Made by a program: the position numbers and the translations under genes | Shown: one piece after another, positions 1 through 6,946 of the stretch | Layout: each line of letters begins with the position of its first letter | Position numbering within the stretch: position 1 is the first letter of the stretch | Notes under the pieces: model-generated | Seen by the model: the letters and a program-made list of their open reading frames with translations, nothing else | The model's database searches: none | Told to the model about the DNA's origin: nothing | Source: JAJBWD01 sp041670885 | Lineage (GTDB): Bacteria; Bacillota; Clostridia; Clostridiales; Clostridiaceae | Direction of reading: 5' to 3' | DNA: 11,209 bases | Assembly (NCBI GenBank): GCA_041670885.1 | Contig: JBAXYJ010000084.1 | Coordinates: 1-11,209, forward strand

Positions 1-755
1 ATCTTTTAAAGCCAAGCAGTGTGAATAAAGAAAACGGATATCGCTTTTATAGCATCAAGCAGTGTGCCCGGCTTGATATGATCCAGCATATGAAATCTAT
101 GGGTATGACTTTAAATAATATTAAGAAGCTTTTAGATAAGAAAGATGTATCACTTATCAAAAGTATACTGCAGCAGAAAAGCGAAGGTATAGATAATGAA
201 ATAAAAGAGCTGAAATTTCAAAAGATAGCTTTAAAGAGAACTATAGAAAGCTATGACAGATATGAAACATCACCTCCTGATGGTATAATTTGCATTGAAT
301 ACATCGGTAAAAGGCTTATGTATTTAATAGATTCAGGAATAAACTTTTACGATTATGATCTTTCAGTTTATGAAGAAATATTAAGAAAGCTGAAATTAAG
401 TTTAATTTCTGACAACCTTCCGAAAGTTTATTTTTGCAATGCAGGAACCATTCTAAGAAAAAATGAATTGATAAAGCGAGAATTTGTTTCCAGTGAGGTT
501 TTCGTGTTTGTAGACAAGGACTATGCAAAAGAAGAGCTTATATCGGCTGTTCCATCAGGGATGTATCTCTGCATTTACTGTAATAAATTTGATAAGGAAA
601 AGGAATATATAAACAGATTATTAGATTTTGCTGAGGAAAAAGGATATGCCATTTCAGGAGATTATATTTGTGAGGTTCTTGCAGACCTACCTATTTTTGA
701 GCAGCACGAGAGAGGTATGTTTTTGCGTCTGCAAGTACCTATTATAATTAAATAA
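1..755 (+). CDS. MerR-family transcriptional regulator with GyrI-like effector domain, 5' partial
   Basis: This is a DNA-binding regulator of the multidrug/BmrR-like branch of MerR. The open frame runs from base 3 with no start in the window. The first residues, LLKPSSVNKENGYRFYS, are the wing and helix end of the MerR HTH domain, so the GTG at 21 is internal and the first roughly 10-20 codons lie upstream. The HTH end (MIQHMKSMGMTLNNIKKLL) is followed by a dimerisation coiled coil of about 45 residues rich in K and E. A GyrI-like small-molecule-binding domain of about 150 residues ends in GMFLRLQVPI, typical of the family. The gene stops 94 bases before the oxidoreductase at 850, in the same direction. 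The MerR-type promoter in that gap suggests it activates the oxidoreductase. The ligand is unknown. Family assignment is secure; the target is inferred. Confidence 0.88.
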   Translation, partial: LLKPSSVNKENGYRFYSIKQCARLDMIQHMKSMGMTLNNIKKLLDKKDVSLIKSILQQKSEGIDNEIKELKFQKIALKRTIESYDRYETSPPDGIICIEYIGKRLMYLIDSGINFYDYDLSVYEEILRKLKLSLISDNLPKVYFCNAGTILRKNELIKREFVSSEVFVFVDKDYAKEELISAVPSGMYLCIYCNKFDKEKEYINRLLDFAEEKGYAISGDYICEVLADLPIFEQHERGMFLRLQVPIIIK

Positions 756-772
756 TTTTTTAACAATATCTC

Positions 773-803
773 TTTACCTTATAGTAACTATAACCTATAC
801 AAT
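773..803 (+). promoter_or_regulatory. MerR-type promoter with dyad in a 19-bp spacer
   Basis: A -35 box TTTACC (773-778) and a -10 box TACAAT (798-803, 5/6 to consensus) are separated by 19 bases. A perfect dyad TTATAG-TAA-CTATAA (779-793) fills the spacer. MerR-family activators are known to bind such a dyad and untwist overlong 19-20 bp spacers. A second 15-bp dyad, TACAAT-ATA-ATTGTA (798-812), overlaps the -10. A further TATAAT at 822-827 has no convincing -35. The elements are seen directly; regulation by the upstream MerR protein is inferred. Confidence 0.65.
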
Positions 804-849
804 ATAATTGTAGGTATATCCTATAATTTTTCAGGAAAGAGGTATTCAT

Positions 850-1884
850 ATGTTTAAAGAAAAAATTCGTGTTGTTCAATATGGCTGTGGAAAGATGTCT
901 AAGTACACCCTCCGCTATTTGTATGAAAATGGCGCTGAAATCGTAGGTGCAATAGATGTAAACCCTGCTGTAGTTGGCATGGATGTAGGCGACTTTGCAG
1001 GACTTGGCGTAAAACTGGGAGTTTATATCAGAAGCGATGCTGATGCTGTTTTAGATGAATGTGATGCAGATATAGCTGTAGTTACATTATTCAGTTTTGT
1101 GAAGGATGTATATCCTCATTTTGAGAAAATTCTAAGCAGAGGAATTAATGTAATTACCACCTGTGAAGAAGCAATTTACCCTTGGACAACTTCCGCTGCT
1201 CTTACAAACAAGCTGGATGCTCTTGCAAAAGAAAATAACTGCACTATAGCAGGCTCCGGCATGCAGGATATTTACTGGGTAAATATGATTGGCTGCGTAG
1301 CCGGCGGCGTTCATAAAATAGACAGAATTGAAGGTGCCACCAGCTATAACGTAGAAGATTATGGCCTGGCTTTAGCTAAAGCTCATGGTGTTGGATTAAC
1401 TCCGGAAGAATTTGAAGAGCAAATAGCTCACCCAAGCACCTTAGAGCCTTCTTATGTCTGGAATTCCAATGAAGCAATCTGCTCTAAGATGGGGTGGACA
1501 ATAAAATCACAAAGCCAAAAATGCGTCCCATATTTCTATGATACAGATTTATACTCTTCCACCATGGGGAAAACTATACCAAAAGGAAAATGTATAGGTA
1601 TGAGTGCTGTAGTTACTACAGTGACATTTCAGGGGCCTGTAATTGAAACTCAGTGCATAGGCAAAGTTTATGGCCCTGAGGAAGGAGATATGTGCGATTG
1701 GAGGATAGTTGGTGAGCCTAATACAGAATTTAGTGTTAAGAAGCCTGCCACTGTTGAACACACCTGTGCAACTATAGTTAACCGTATTCCTACAGTACTA
1801 AATGCTCCGGCAGGATACTATACAGTTGAAAAGATGGATGACGTAGAATATATGTCCTACCCCATGCAGTTTTATGTTGAATAA
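850..1884 (+). CDS. NAD(P)-dependent oxidoreductase, 2,4-diaminopentanoate dehydrogenase-like
   Basis: The 344-residue protein has an N-terminal Rossmann fold with the dinucleotide motif VVQYGCGKMS (residues 8-17) followed by EIVGAID. This is the pattern of the dihydrodipicolinate-reductase-like family that includes the clostridial 2,4-diaminopentanoate dehydrogenase Ord. Length fits that family (about 350). The C-terminal half matches its catalytic/dimerisation domain in character. Ord acts in oxidative ornithine degradation, but none of its usual partners (ornithine aminomutase OraS/OraE, the thiolase-like OrtA/OrtB) are here, so the substrate is uncertain. The ATG at 850 has an AAGAGG ribosome binding site at 838-842. 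The gene appears monocistronic, with a MerR-type promoter in front and a terminator hairpin behind. Fold and cofactor class are well supported; the exact reaction is not. Confidence 0.75.
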   Translation: MFKEKIRVVQYGCGKMSKYTLRYLYENGAEIVGAIDVNPAVVGMDVGDFAGLGVKLGVYIRSDADAVLDECDADIAVVTLFSFVKDVYPHFEKILSRGINVITTCEEAIYPWTTSAALTNKLDALAKENNCTIAGSGMQDIYWVNMIGCVAGGVHKIDRIEGATSYNVEDYGLALAKAHGVGLTPEEFEEQIAHPSTLEPSYVWNSNEAICSKMGWTIKSQSQKCVPYFYDTDLYSSTMGKTIPKGKCIGMSAVVTTVTFQGPVIETQCIGKVYGPEEGDMCDWRIVGEPNTEFSVKKPATVEHTCATIVNRIPTVLNAPAGYYTVEKMDDVEYMSYPMQFYVE

Positions 1885-1897
1885 ATAATGATAAACT

Positions 1898-1936
1898 AAG
1901 GAAGCTGATTTTCTTGCAGCTTCCTTTTCTAATCTT
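1898..1936 (+). terminator. Intrinsic terminator, probably bidirectional
   Basis: A perfect 10-bp stem, AAGGAAGCTG (1898-1907) with CAGCTTCCTT (1917-1926), has a 9-base loop and is followed by a T-rich run (TTTTCTAATCTTT). It sits between the convergent oxidoreductase (ending 1884) and ribonuclease Z (ending 1929). The minus-strand tail is weaker (AGTTTATCATTATTT), so it may serve both genes, best on the plus strand. Confidence 0.85.
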
Positions 1937-2870
1937 TAAAGGACAAGGTTTTAATTAGTCTGTCAAAGCCAACTATAGTATTTTTAAAAATCCTGTCTGC
2001 ATTAATTTTATATGCTTCAGGCTGCAGCATTGAGGGACTGAAATGAGTCAGCAAAAGCTCTTGTACCTGGCCATCTGATGCAAGCTGTGCCGCCTCAGAA
2101 AAAGTCATATGTTTGTAGTTTATTGCCTTTTTCTTGTCGTCTTCATCACCATAGGTGCCTTCACACACCAGTAAGTCACTTCCATTAATAAATGGCGGGA
2201 TTTCAGTGCTTGGTCTTGTATCGGTTATAAAGCTTAGTTTAATGCCTTTTCTTTTTTCTCCCAGTACCATACTAGGCAAATAAGTTTTTTTTTCATTTAC
2301 TATAGTTTCATTATTTTGAAGAGAGCTCCAATATATCTTAGGTATTTCTTTTGCTGCAGCTTTTTCTGCATCAAACTTAGGCTTTCTGTTAAAATAAAAG
2401 CTATAACCCAGACAGCTGGCTGAGTGGTCAAGCTTTAATGCTGAAATTATCAAATCGCTGTATTCTGCTTCGGAAAATTTAATACCATCATTAATCTTCA
2501 TTCTCAATGGTTTCCGGGGTGCTTCTATAATATTGATTTCATAAGGAAGGTAAGGTGCAGCAGTCCTTAAACCGCGTATAATATCTGGGATGCCTTCAGG
2601 TCCAATTATTGTAATAGGTTCAGTTCTGCCGCTGTTCCCAATTGTTGCAAGAAGACCGGGAAGTCCTACGATATGATCACCATGTCCATGAGTTATGCAA
2701 ATTACATCTATTGACTTAAATCCCCAGCCAAGTAATCTCATAGATACCTGGGTTCCTTCGCCGCAGTCAATCAGTATCTTCCTGCCCTTGAAATTAATAA
2801 GAAGAGAAGACAGATATCTTTCAGGAATAGGCATTCCCCCGCCGCAGCCTAAAAGAGCTAAATCAACCAA
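1929..2870 (-). CDS. rnz: Ribonuclease Z (tRNA 3' endonuclease)
   Basis: RNase Z is a cytoplasmic zinc endonuclease that cuts pre-tRNA 3' trailers. This 313-residue protein (usual length about 305-320) has the full set of metal ligands. These are THGHGDH at residues 60-66 (the HxHxDH motif), H149 in LDHSASCLGYSF, D217 in FITDTRP, H254 in KHMTFSEAA and H276 in LTHFSPSM. The GGGMPIPER and IDCGEGTQ segments at the N terminus are typical. The start is TTG at 2870: no ATG fits, and a strong GAGGTGAT site lies six bases upstream. It has its own promoter at 2971-2999. The leader of about 95 bases contains a tiny three-codon ORF. It converges with the oxidoreductase gene and shares the hairpin at 1898-1926. 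Confidence 0.93.
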   Translation of the reverse strand: MVDLALLGCGGGMPIPERYLSSLLINFKGRKILIDCGEGTQVSMRLLGWGFKSIDVICITHGHGDHIVGLPGLLATIGNSGRTEPITIIGPEGIPDIIRGLRTAAPYLPYEINIIEAPRKPLRMKINDGIKFSEAEYSDLIISALKLDHSASCLGYSFYFNRKPKFDAEKAAAKEIPKIYWSSLQNNETIVNEKKTYLPSMVLGEKRKGIKLSFITDTRPSTEIPPFINGSDLLVCEGTYGDEDDKKKAINYKHMTFSEAAQLASDGQVQELLLTHFSPSMLQPEAYKINADRIFKNTIVGFDRLIKTLSFKD

Positions 2871-2874
2871 TTAT

Positions 2875-2882
2875 ATCACCTC
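2875..2882 (-). promoter_or_regulatory. Ribosome binding site deciding the TTG start of rnz
   Basis: On the minus strand GAGGTGAT is followed by six bases and then TTG. The spacing is ideal and there is no in-frame ATG near it, which fixes the non-ATG start. Confidence 0.8.
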
Positions 2883-2924
2883 GGTATATTACAGCATAAT
2901 AAGATTTACCTGAACAGGAAATTC

Positions 2925-2936
2925 CTATTTATTCAT
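2925..2936 (-). CDS. Three-codon leader ORF (Met-Asn-Lys-stop) upstream of rnz
   Basis: On the minus strand AAAGGAG (2946-2952) is followed nine bases later by ATG AAT AAA TAG. It lies in the predicted 5' leader of rnz, between the promoter at 2971-2999 and the rnz ribosome binding site. The ribosome binding site is as good as that of rnz itself. Such minimal ORFs can stall or load ribosomes in leaders, but a chance arrangement is possible. No function is claimed. Confidence 0.35.
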   Translation of the reverse strand: MNK

Positions 2937-2970
2937 ATATAGTATCTCCTTTTGCTGTAAATATAACTCT

Positions 2971-2999
2971 ATTATAAAATAAAGATAAAGAGCTGTGAA
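2971..2999 (-). promoter_or_regulatory. Sigma-A promoter of rnz
   Basis: Reading the minus strand, TTCACA (2994-2999, 5/6 to TTGACA), a 17-base spacer and a perfect TATAAT (2971-2976) precede rnz. Predicted transcription starts near 2964, giving a leader of roughly 95 bases. Confidence 0.75.
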
Positions 3000-3015
3000 C
3001 ATTTGAAATAAATGT

Positions 3016-3042
3016 CCTAAATAAAAACACCCTAATGGGTGC
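3016..3042 (-). terminator. Intrinsic terminator of the molybdate operon
   Basis: On the minus strand GCACCC-ATTA-GGGTG forms a short GC-rich hairpin (stem arms 3028-3032 and 3037-3041), followed directly by TTTTTATTT. It lies about 55 bases past the modC stop and upstream of the rnz promoter on the same strand. It therefore separates the two transcription units. Confidence 0.85.
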
Positions 3043-3094
3043 GTGATGCTGCAAGAATATTATCTTTTTTAAAATGCCTATACTTTTACTTAAA

Positions 3095-4150
3095 TTAAGT
3101 AAGCAAAAGCAAATCTTCTTCCTTAATTCTTATTTTTATATTTTTTTTATTTATATAATCATAAGAATCTTTCTTTTTAATCTCTAACCTAAGCTTCCCA
3201 GAATTTTTGATGCTTTCTTTACCATTAATTTCAAGTACAAAAATATTAGAAAAAAGCGACTCAATTATTCTGCACACATTACATCTTATTAATATTCCAT
3301 TATCATCTGAACCCGGAATTATTTCAATATCATTAGCACGAATACCAACATATGCTGTATTCTCCGGGATTTCTCTTGTCATTTTAAAAGATACACCCCA
3401 GTCTATAGCCTCAATATTATTATCAGAGAGTCTTCTTACCTTTGAAATGTTTTTGCATCCTGTAAGAAGTGCTGCAGATAAGGTCTTCGGATCTGCAAAA
3501 AGACTTTTCTTATCCCTTGTTTCTTCCATATAACCATTTTCAATTACACCAATTTTATTACAAATATGATATACCTCATCTCTGTTATGAGATACAAACA
3601 GCACTGTTTTTCCAAAGCTCTCTACTGTTTCAATGATTTCCTGTTCTAACTGCCATTTTAAAAAGCTGTCCAAAGCAGAAAAAGGTTCATCCAGCAAAAT
3701 AATATCAGGGTTAGTTACAAGAATTCTTGCCAGCGCAACACGCTGCTGCTGACCGCCTGATAACTGGCATGGATATTTTTTTTCTAATCCTTCCAGATAA
3801 AATGCTTTAATTTTATCCTTTATAATATTTTTATCATTTCTTTTTTTTAGAGAAACAGCTATATTTTCTTCCACTGTCATATTAGGAAATAATGCATAGT
3901 TTTGAAATAAAAACCCTATTTTCCTCTTTTGAGGGATAAGATTTATTTTATTTTCAGAATCAAATAATGTGCGTCCATCTAAAATAATCTTTCCGCAATC
4001 TGGAGTTTCTATGCCTGCAATGCATTTTAGAGTCATGCTTTTACCGCAGCCAGAGCTTCCTAAAACTCCAAACACTTCATTTCCAGCTTCAAATTTTACA
4101 TCTAAATTAAAATTTTTTATTTTCTTTTTTATATCAATATAAAGAGACAT
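3095..4150 (-). CDS. modC: Molybdate ABC transporter ATP-binding protein ModC
   Basis: This is the ATPase of the molybdate importer. In order it has Walker A GSSGCGKS (residues 31-38), Q-loop region FLFQNYALFPN, signature LSGGQQQR (130-137), Walker B IILLDEP (150-156) and the switch histidine in SHNRDE (H188). A C-terminal regulatory domain of the MOP/TOBE type follows from about residue 225, including YVGIRANDIEI, usual in ModC. Length is 351, normal for ModC. The start is the ATG at 4148-4150, although the frame stays open upstream, because MSLYIDIKKK is the typical ModC beginning and AAAGGAGGAA (4155-4164) sits six bases before it. The ATG shares one base with the modB stop (TAATG), so translation is probably coupled. 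It is followed by the operon terminator. Confidence 0.92.
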   Translation of the reverse strand: MSLYIDIKKKIKNFNLDVKFEAGNEVFGVLGSSGCGKSMTLKCIAGIETPDCGKIILDGRTLFDSENKINLIPQKRKIGFLFQNYALFPNMTVEENIAVSLKKRNDKNIIKDKIKAFYLEGLEKKYPCQLSGGQQQRVALARILVTNPDIILLDEPFSALDSFLKWQLEQEIIETVESFGKTVLFVSHNRDEVYHICNKIGVIENGYMEETRDKKSLFADPKTLSAALLTGCKNISKVRRLSDNNIEAIDWGVSFKMTREIPENTAYVGIRANDIEIIPGSDDNGILIRCNVCRIIESLFSNIFVLEINGKESIKNSGKLRLEIKKKDSYDYINKKNIKIRIKEEDLLLLT

Positions 4151-4827
4151 TATATTCCTCCTTTGTTTGTTACAATCCTGCTTTGCTTTGTATTCCATAA
4201 GTTCATAGCTGCAATGGAAACAAAGGAGATTATGACAATTACAATTACCCATTTGTAGGCCAGGTCATAATTCCCAGCCTGTACTGCTGTATATACTGCG
4301 ATAGATATAGTCTGGGTCTTATTTGGAATATTTCCTGCAATCATGATTGTTGCCCCAAATTCACCTAAGGATCTGGCAAATGCTAATATGGTTCCGGCAA
4401 TAATTCCCGGCCAGCAATTTGGCAGTATAACCTTATAAAATATATGGTGCTCAGTAAGTCCAAGTGTCCTTGCAGCATAAATAATATTATGATCCATCTG
4501 ATCAAAAGCTCCCCTTGCGGTACGATACATTAAAGGGAATGCAACCACTGTGGATGCAATAACAGTACCTTCCCAAGAAAAAACAATGGATCTGTCAAAT
4601 GTTTTTAAAAATTGTCCAATTAAACTTTTATTGCCAAAAATAAGCAGCAGAAAAAAACCGGTAACGGTTGGAGGCAAAACCATAGGAAGGGTAAATATGG
4701 CATCCAGCAGGCCTTTCCCTCTTTTTAAATTTACTACAAATTTTGCAGCATATATACCTAAAAAGAATGTAAAAAAAGTTGATACCAAAGCAGTTTTTAG
4801 TGATATTATTAGCGGTGCTGTATCCAT
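4150..4827 (-). CDS. modB: Molybdate ABC transporter permease ModB
   Basis: This 225-residue integral membrane protein has about five hydrophobic segments, the usual size for ModB. It contains the pore-region sequence FTLPMVLPPTVTGFFLLL (45-62) and the cytoplasmic coupling loop AARTLGLTEHHIFYKVILP (118-136), the EAA motif that docks on ModC. EFGATIMIAGNIPNKTQTIS follows, a hallmark of molybdate/tungstate permeases. It starts 31 bases after modA with an AGAGGGG site in front. Its last codons encode the ribosome binding site of modC, and its stop overlaps the modC start by one base. It channels molybdate delivered by ModA into the cytoplasm. Confidence 0.92.
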   Translation of the reverse strand: MDTAPLIISLKTALVSTFFTFFLGIYAAKFVVNLKRGKGLLDAIFTLPMVLPPTVTGFFLLLIFGNKSLIGQFLKTFDRSIVFSWEGTVIASTVVAFPLMYRTARGAFDQMDHNIIYAARTLGLTEHHIFYKVILPNCWPGIIAGTILAFARSLGEFGATIMIAGNIPNKTQTISIAVYTAVQAGNYDLAYKWVIVIVIISFVSIAAMNLWNTKQSRIVTNKGGI

Positions 4828-4858
4828 ATTTTCCCCTCTCTTATAAGATAATCAATTA

Positions 4859-5650
4859 CTATTTAATCATTTCAAATCCATATTTTTCAAATTTTTGTGC
4901 AGCTGCATCTGTCTGCAGGAATTTAAGGAAAGCCTGGCTGGCGTCAATATTTTTACTTGCTTTTATAATTCCTGCAGGATAAATTATATCTTTGCAGCTT
5001 CCTTCCGGTGCTTCACAAATAACTTTAACCTTTGTTGTAGTTGCCGCATCTGTTGCATATACAACGCCGCAGTCAGCTTCACCGTTTTCAATCCAGGTAA
5101 GTACTGTTCTTACATTTTCACCATATACTGCTTTTGCTTTTACTTTGTCTAAAATTTTTAAGGATGTAAACACATTTTCTGCATATTGTCCTGCAGGAAC
5201 ACTCTTTGGTTCTCCAAGAGCAACCTTTTTTGCCTTATCTGTAGCTACATCTTCAAAACTTGTAACTTTTGATTCCCCACTTGCAGGAACAATAAGTACT
5301 ACTTTGTTTTTTAATAACTTTATTATAGAATCATCTGTCATAAGTTTTTTATCCTTAAGAGCTGTCATTTGTTTGGTTGCTGCTGAGATAAATATATCTG
5401 CAGGAGCTCCCTGCTCAATTTGTGTCTGAAGAGCACCAGAACTTGCAAATGAAAATGTTAATTTTACATTAGTATTTGCAGCTTCATAATCTTTTTGCAG
5501 ATCTTTCAGTACATCTGTCATACTGGCAGCTGCCAATATGGTTAAATTAACCTGCTCTGTTTTCTTTGTATCTACTGCCTTTTTGCTGCATCCTGAAAAT
5601 AATGACATTGCAATAAATAAAGTAAGCAGCATTGATGTGATCTTTTTCAT
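4859..5650 (-). CDS. modA: Molybdate-binding lipoprotein ModA
   Basis: This is the extracytoplasmic molybdate (possibly also tungstate) binding protein of the importer. The 263-residue protein begins with a lipoprotein signal MKKITSMLLTLFIAMSLFSGC, lipidated at C21. A Lys-rich linker follows, then ILAAASMTDVLKDL, SFASSGALQTQI and GAPADIFISAA, the oxyanion-binding segments of ModA. ATG at 5650 has AAAGGAG eight to nine bases upstream. It lies 73 bases after the moeA-like gene on the same strand and directly before modB, so I read one moeA-modABC unit. The 73-base gap carries only a weak AT-rich hairpin (5689-5705) and no clear promoter. Specificity for molybdate over tungstate cannot be read from the sequence. 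Confidence 0.92.
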   Translation of the reverse strand: MKKITSMLLTLFIAMSLFSGCSKKAVDTKKTEQVNLTILAAASMTDVLKDLQKDYEAANTNVKLTFSFASSGALQTQIEQGAPADIFISAATKQMTALKDKKLMTDDSIIKLLKNKVVLIVPASGESKVTSFEDVATDKAKKVALGEPKSVPAGQYAENVFTSLKILDKVKAKAVYGENVRTVLTWIENGEADCGVVYATDAATTTKVKVICEAPEGSCKDIIYPAGIIKASKNIDASQAFLKFLQTDAAAQKFEKYGFEMIK

Positions 5651-5723
5651 AATAAAATCTCTCCTTTTTTCTTTTAATATTTATTTAAGGAAATAAATAA
5701 TTTCCCTATAAACTTTAATATAA

Positions 5724-6749
5724 CTATACCCCTTTGCCAAATCCGCAGTTTGGATAGTGACATGGGCTGCAGCCTAAACACAGACCGCCATTTCCCATTT
5801 TAGCTAAATCCTTCTTTGTTACTTTAACACCTGCAATAATTCGCGGCAAAACCAAGTCAAATATGGTTGCTTTAGCATACATTACACAGCCGGGAAGTCC
5901 CATAATGGTCGTTCCATCTTCATAATAAGCAAGCAGGAACATAGCTCCAGGCAAAACCGGTGCACCATAAGATATAATATTTGCTCCTGTATTACGTATT
6001 GCACCTGGAGTTAAATCATCCGGATCCACGCTCATTCCGCCAGTACAGACAATCATATCTGCGCCCTCATTTTTCAATTGCTGTATAGCTGAAGTTATTT
6101 TTTGGAGATCATCATTTACGGTAATGTGCCCGCAGACTTCACCGCCATAAGCTTTTATTTTTCCTTCTATTACAGGAGTAAATGTGTCTTTTATTCTTCC
6201 ATAAAATACTTCACTTCCTGTAGTTACAATACCTGTTTTCATTTTTTTATAGGGCAAAAGCTCCATTAATGGCTTATCTCCGGCTGCCTCTTTAACTTTT
6301 TTCATTTTATCTTTTTCAATTACCAATGGAATAATACGGGTTCCTGCCAGCTTGTCTCCCTTTTTTACAGGATAATTATTATGGCGGGTGGCAATCATTA
6401 TATCTTCTATTTCATTAATATCATCTAAACGTTTAACATCTACACGGAAAAGTCCGTCTGTCTCTGCAATCAGTTCAATTTTTCCTTCCTTTACAGGTGT
6501 ACCAGACATATTATCATTTCTGCATATATTGAATAATATTTCTGCTGCTTCGTTTTCATGAAGCATGTTTTCATTTTTTTCCCAGACATAAAGATGATCC
6601 TTTCCAATGGATAATAGAACAGGAATATCCTCTTTTGTTACAACATGACCCTTGTGGAAAGCTGTATCCTTAACAACATCCTTAATGATTCTTGTAATAT
6701 CATGGCAAATAACATGACCTACAGCATCAACTGTAGCTATTTTTTTCAT
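5724..6749 (-). CDS. MoeA-like molybdopterin-binding protein with C-terminal Cys cluster
   Basis: This cytoplasmic protein belongs to the MoeA/MogA superfamily, which inserts molybdenum into molybdopterin or handles the finished cofactor. The 341 residues are shorter than true MoeA (about 400). The N-terminal part has a MoeA-like AVGHVICHDI. The molybdopterin-binding domain spans roughly 170-305, with GIVTTGSEVFYG (173-184), CTGGMSVDPDDLTPGAI (235-251) and the LPG motifs at 266-268 and 285-287. The tail CLGCSPCHYPNC places Cys at 324, 327, 330 and 335 (CX2CX2CX4C), able to bind zinc or an Fe-S cluster. This short MoeA-like branch is known from clostridial molybdenum-hydroxylase loci. The ATG at 6749 has GGAGG seven bases ahead. 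Two operator-like elements lie upstream. The precise step it catalyses is not established. Confidence 0.82.
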   Translation of the reverse strand: MKKIATVDAVGHVICHDITRIIKDVVKDTAFHKGHVVTKEDIPVLLSIGKDHLYVWEKNENMLHENEAAEILFNICRNDNMSGTPVKEGKIELIAETDGLFRVDVKRLDDINEIEDIMIATRHNNYPVKKGDKLAGTRIIPLVIEKDKMKKVKEAAGDKPLMELLPYKKMKTGIVTTGSEVFYGRIKDTFTPVIEGKIKAYGGEVCGHITVNDDLQKITSAIQQLKNEGADMIVCTGGMSVDPDDLTPGAIRNTGANIISYGAPVLPGAMFLLAYYEDGTTIMGLPGCVMYAKATIFDLVLPRIIAGVKVTKKDLAKMGNGGLCLGCSPCHYPNCGFGKGV

Positions 6750-6775
6750 AATTCATCCTCCTCTTACGTTCTGTT

Positions 6776-6799
6776 CGTTGTATTTATAAGAACAATTCG
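6776..6799 (-). promoter_or_regulatory. Candidate ModE-type operator, proximal copy
   Basis: This is a 24-bp AT-rich element bounded by CG at both ends. On the plus strand it reads CGTTGTAT-N8-ACAATTCG. The left half differs at one position from the Escherichia coli ModE half-site CGTTATAT as I recall it; the right half fits less well. It is 27 bases before the moeA-like start. It is a partner of the element at 6870-6893. Confidence 0.45.
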
Positions 6800-6869
6800 G
6801 TAGCATAATAAACTGTGGAATTTATAATAATTACTGAATTTATTTTTATGATAAAAACAAATTCATTTA

Positions 6870-6893
6870 CGTTATTTTTTTTAAAATAGTTCG
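6870..6893 (-). promoter_or_regulatory. Candidate ModE-type operator, distal copy
   Basis: On the plus strand this reads CGTTATTT-N8-ATAGTTCG, again 24 bp and CG-bounded. On the minus strand it is a direct repeat of the proximal copy: 20 of 30 aligned bases match from CCGAA through the following flank. The two copies start 94 bp apart, close to nine helical turns. No core promoter with a good -35 could be picked out in this gap (6750-6946). Confidence 0.45.
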
Positions 6894-6946
6894 GTGGGGA
6901 AATTAACATTCCCAATAAAATCCAAGTAATTATATAAAATCCCTGA

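Noticed and set aside
4151..4252. N-terminal extension of modC by 34 residues (frame open to 4252)
   Set aside because: It lies entirely within modB in another frame, is Cys/Asn-rich and unlike ModC, while the ATG at 4150 has an ideal ribosome binding site.
4992..5429. 145-codon plus-strand ORF antisense to modA
   Set aside because: It is a shadow of modA: no ribosome binding site and no family resemblance, whereas ModA on the other strand is unmistakable.
5689..5705. GGAAAT-N5-ATTTCC hairpin before modA as a terminator or attenuator
   Set aside because: The stem is only six AT-rich pairs and is followed by TTAAATAAATATT rather than a clean T run; chance is likely in such sequence.
6897..6913. 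GGGAAT-GTTA-ATTTCCC hairpin as a terminator after the fusion gene
   Set aside because: The stem is short with a bulge, and no T tract follows on the minus strand.
6750..6946. A molybdenum-cofactor riboswitch in the leader of the moeA-like gene
   Set aside because: The context invites it, but the gap is AT-rich and I could not find the long GC-rich paired core expected; a covariance-model search would settle it.
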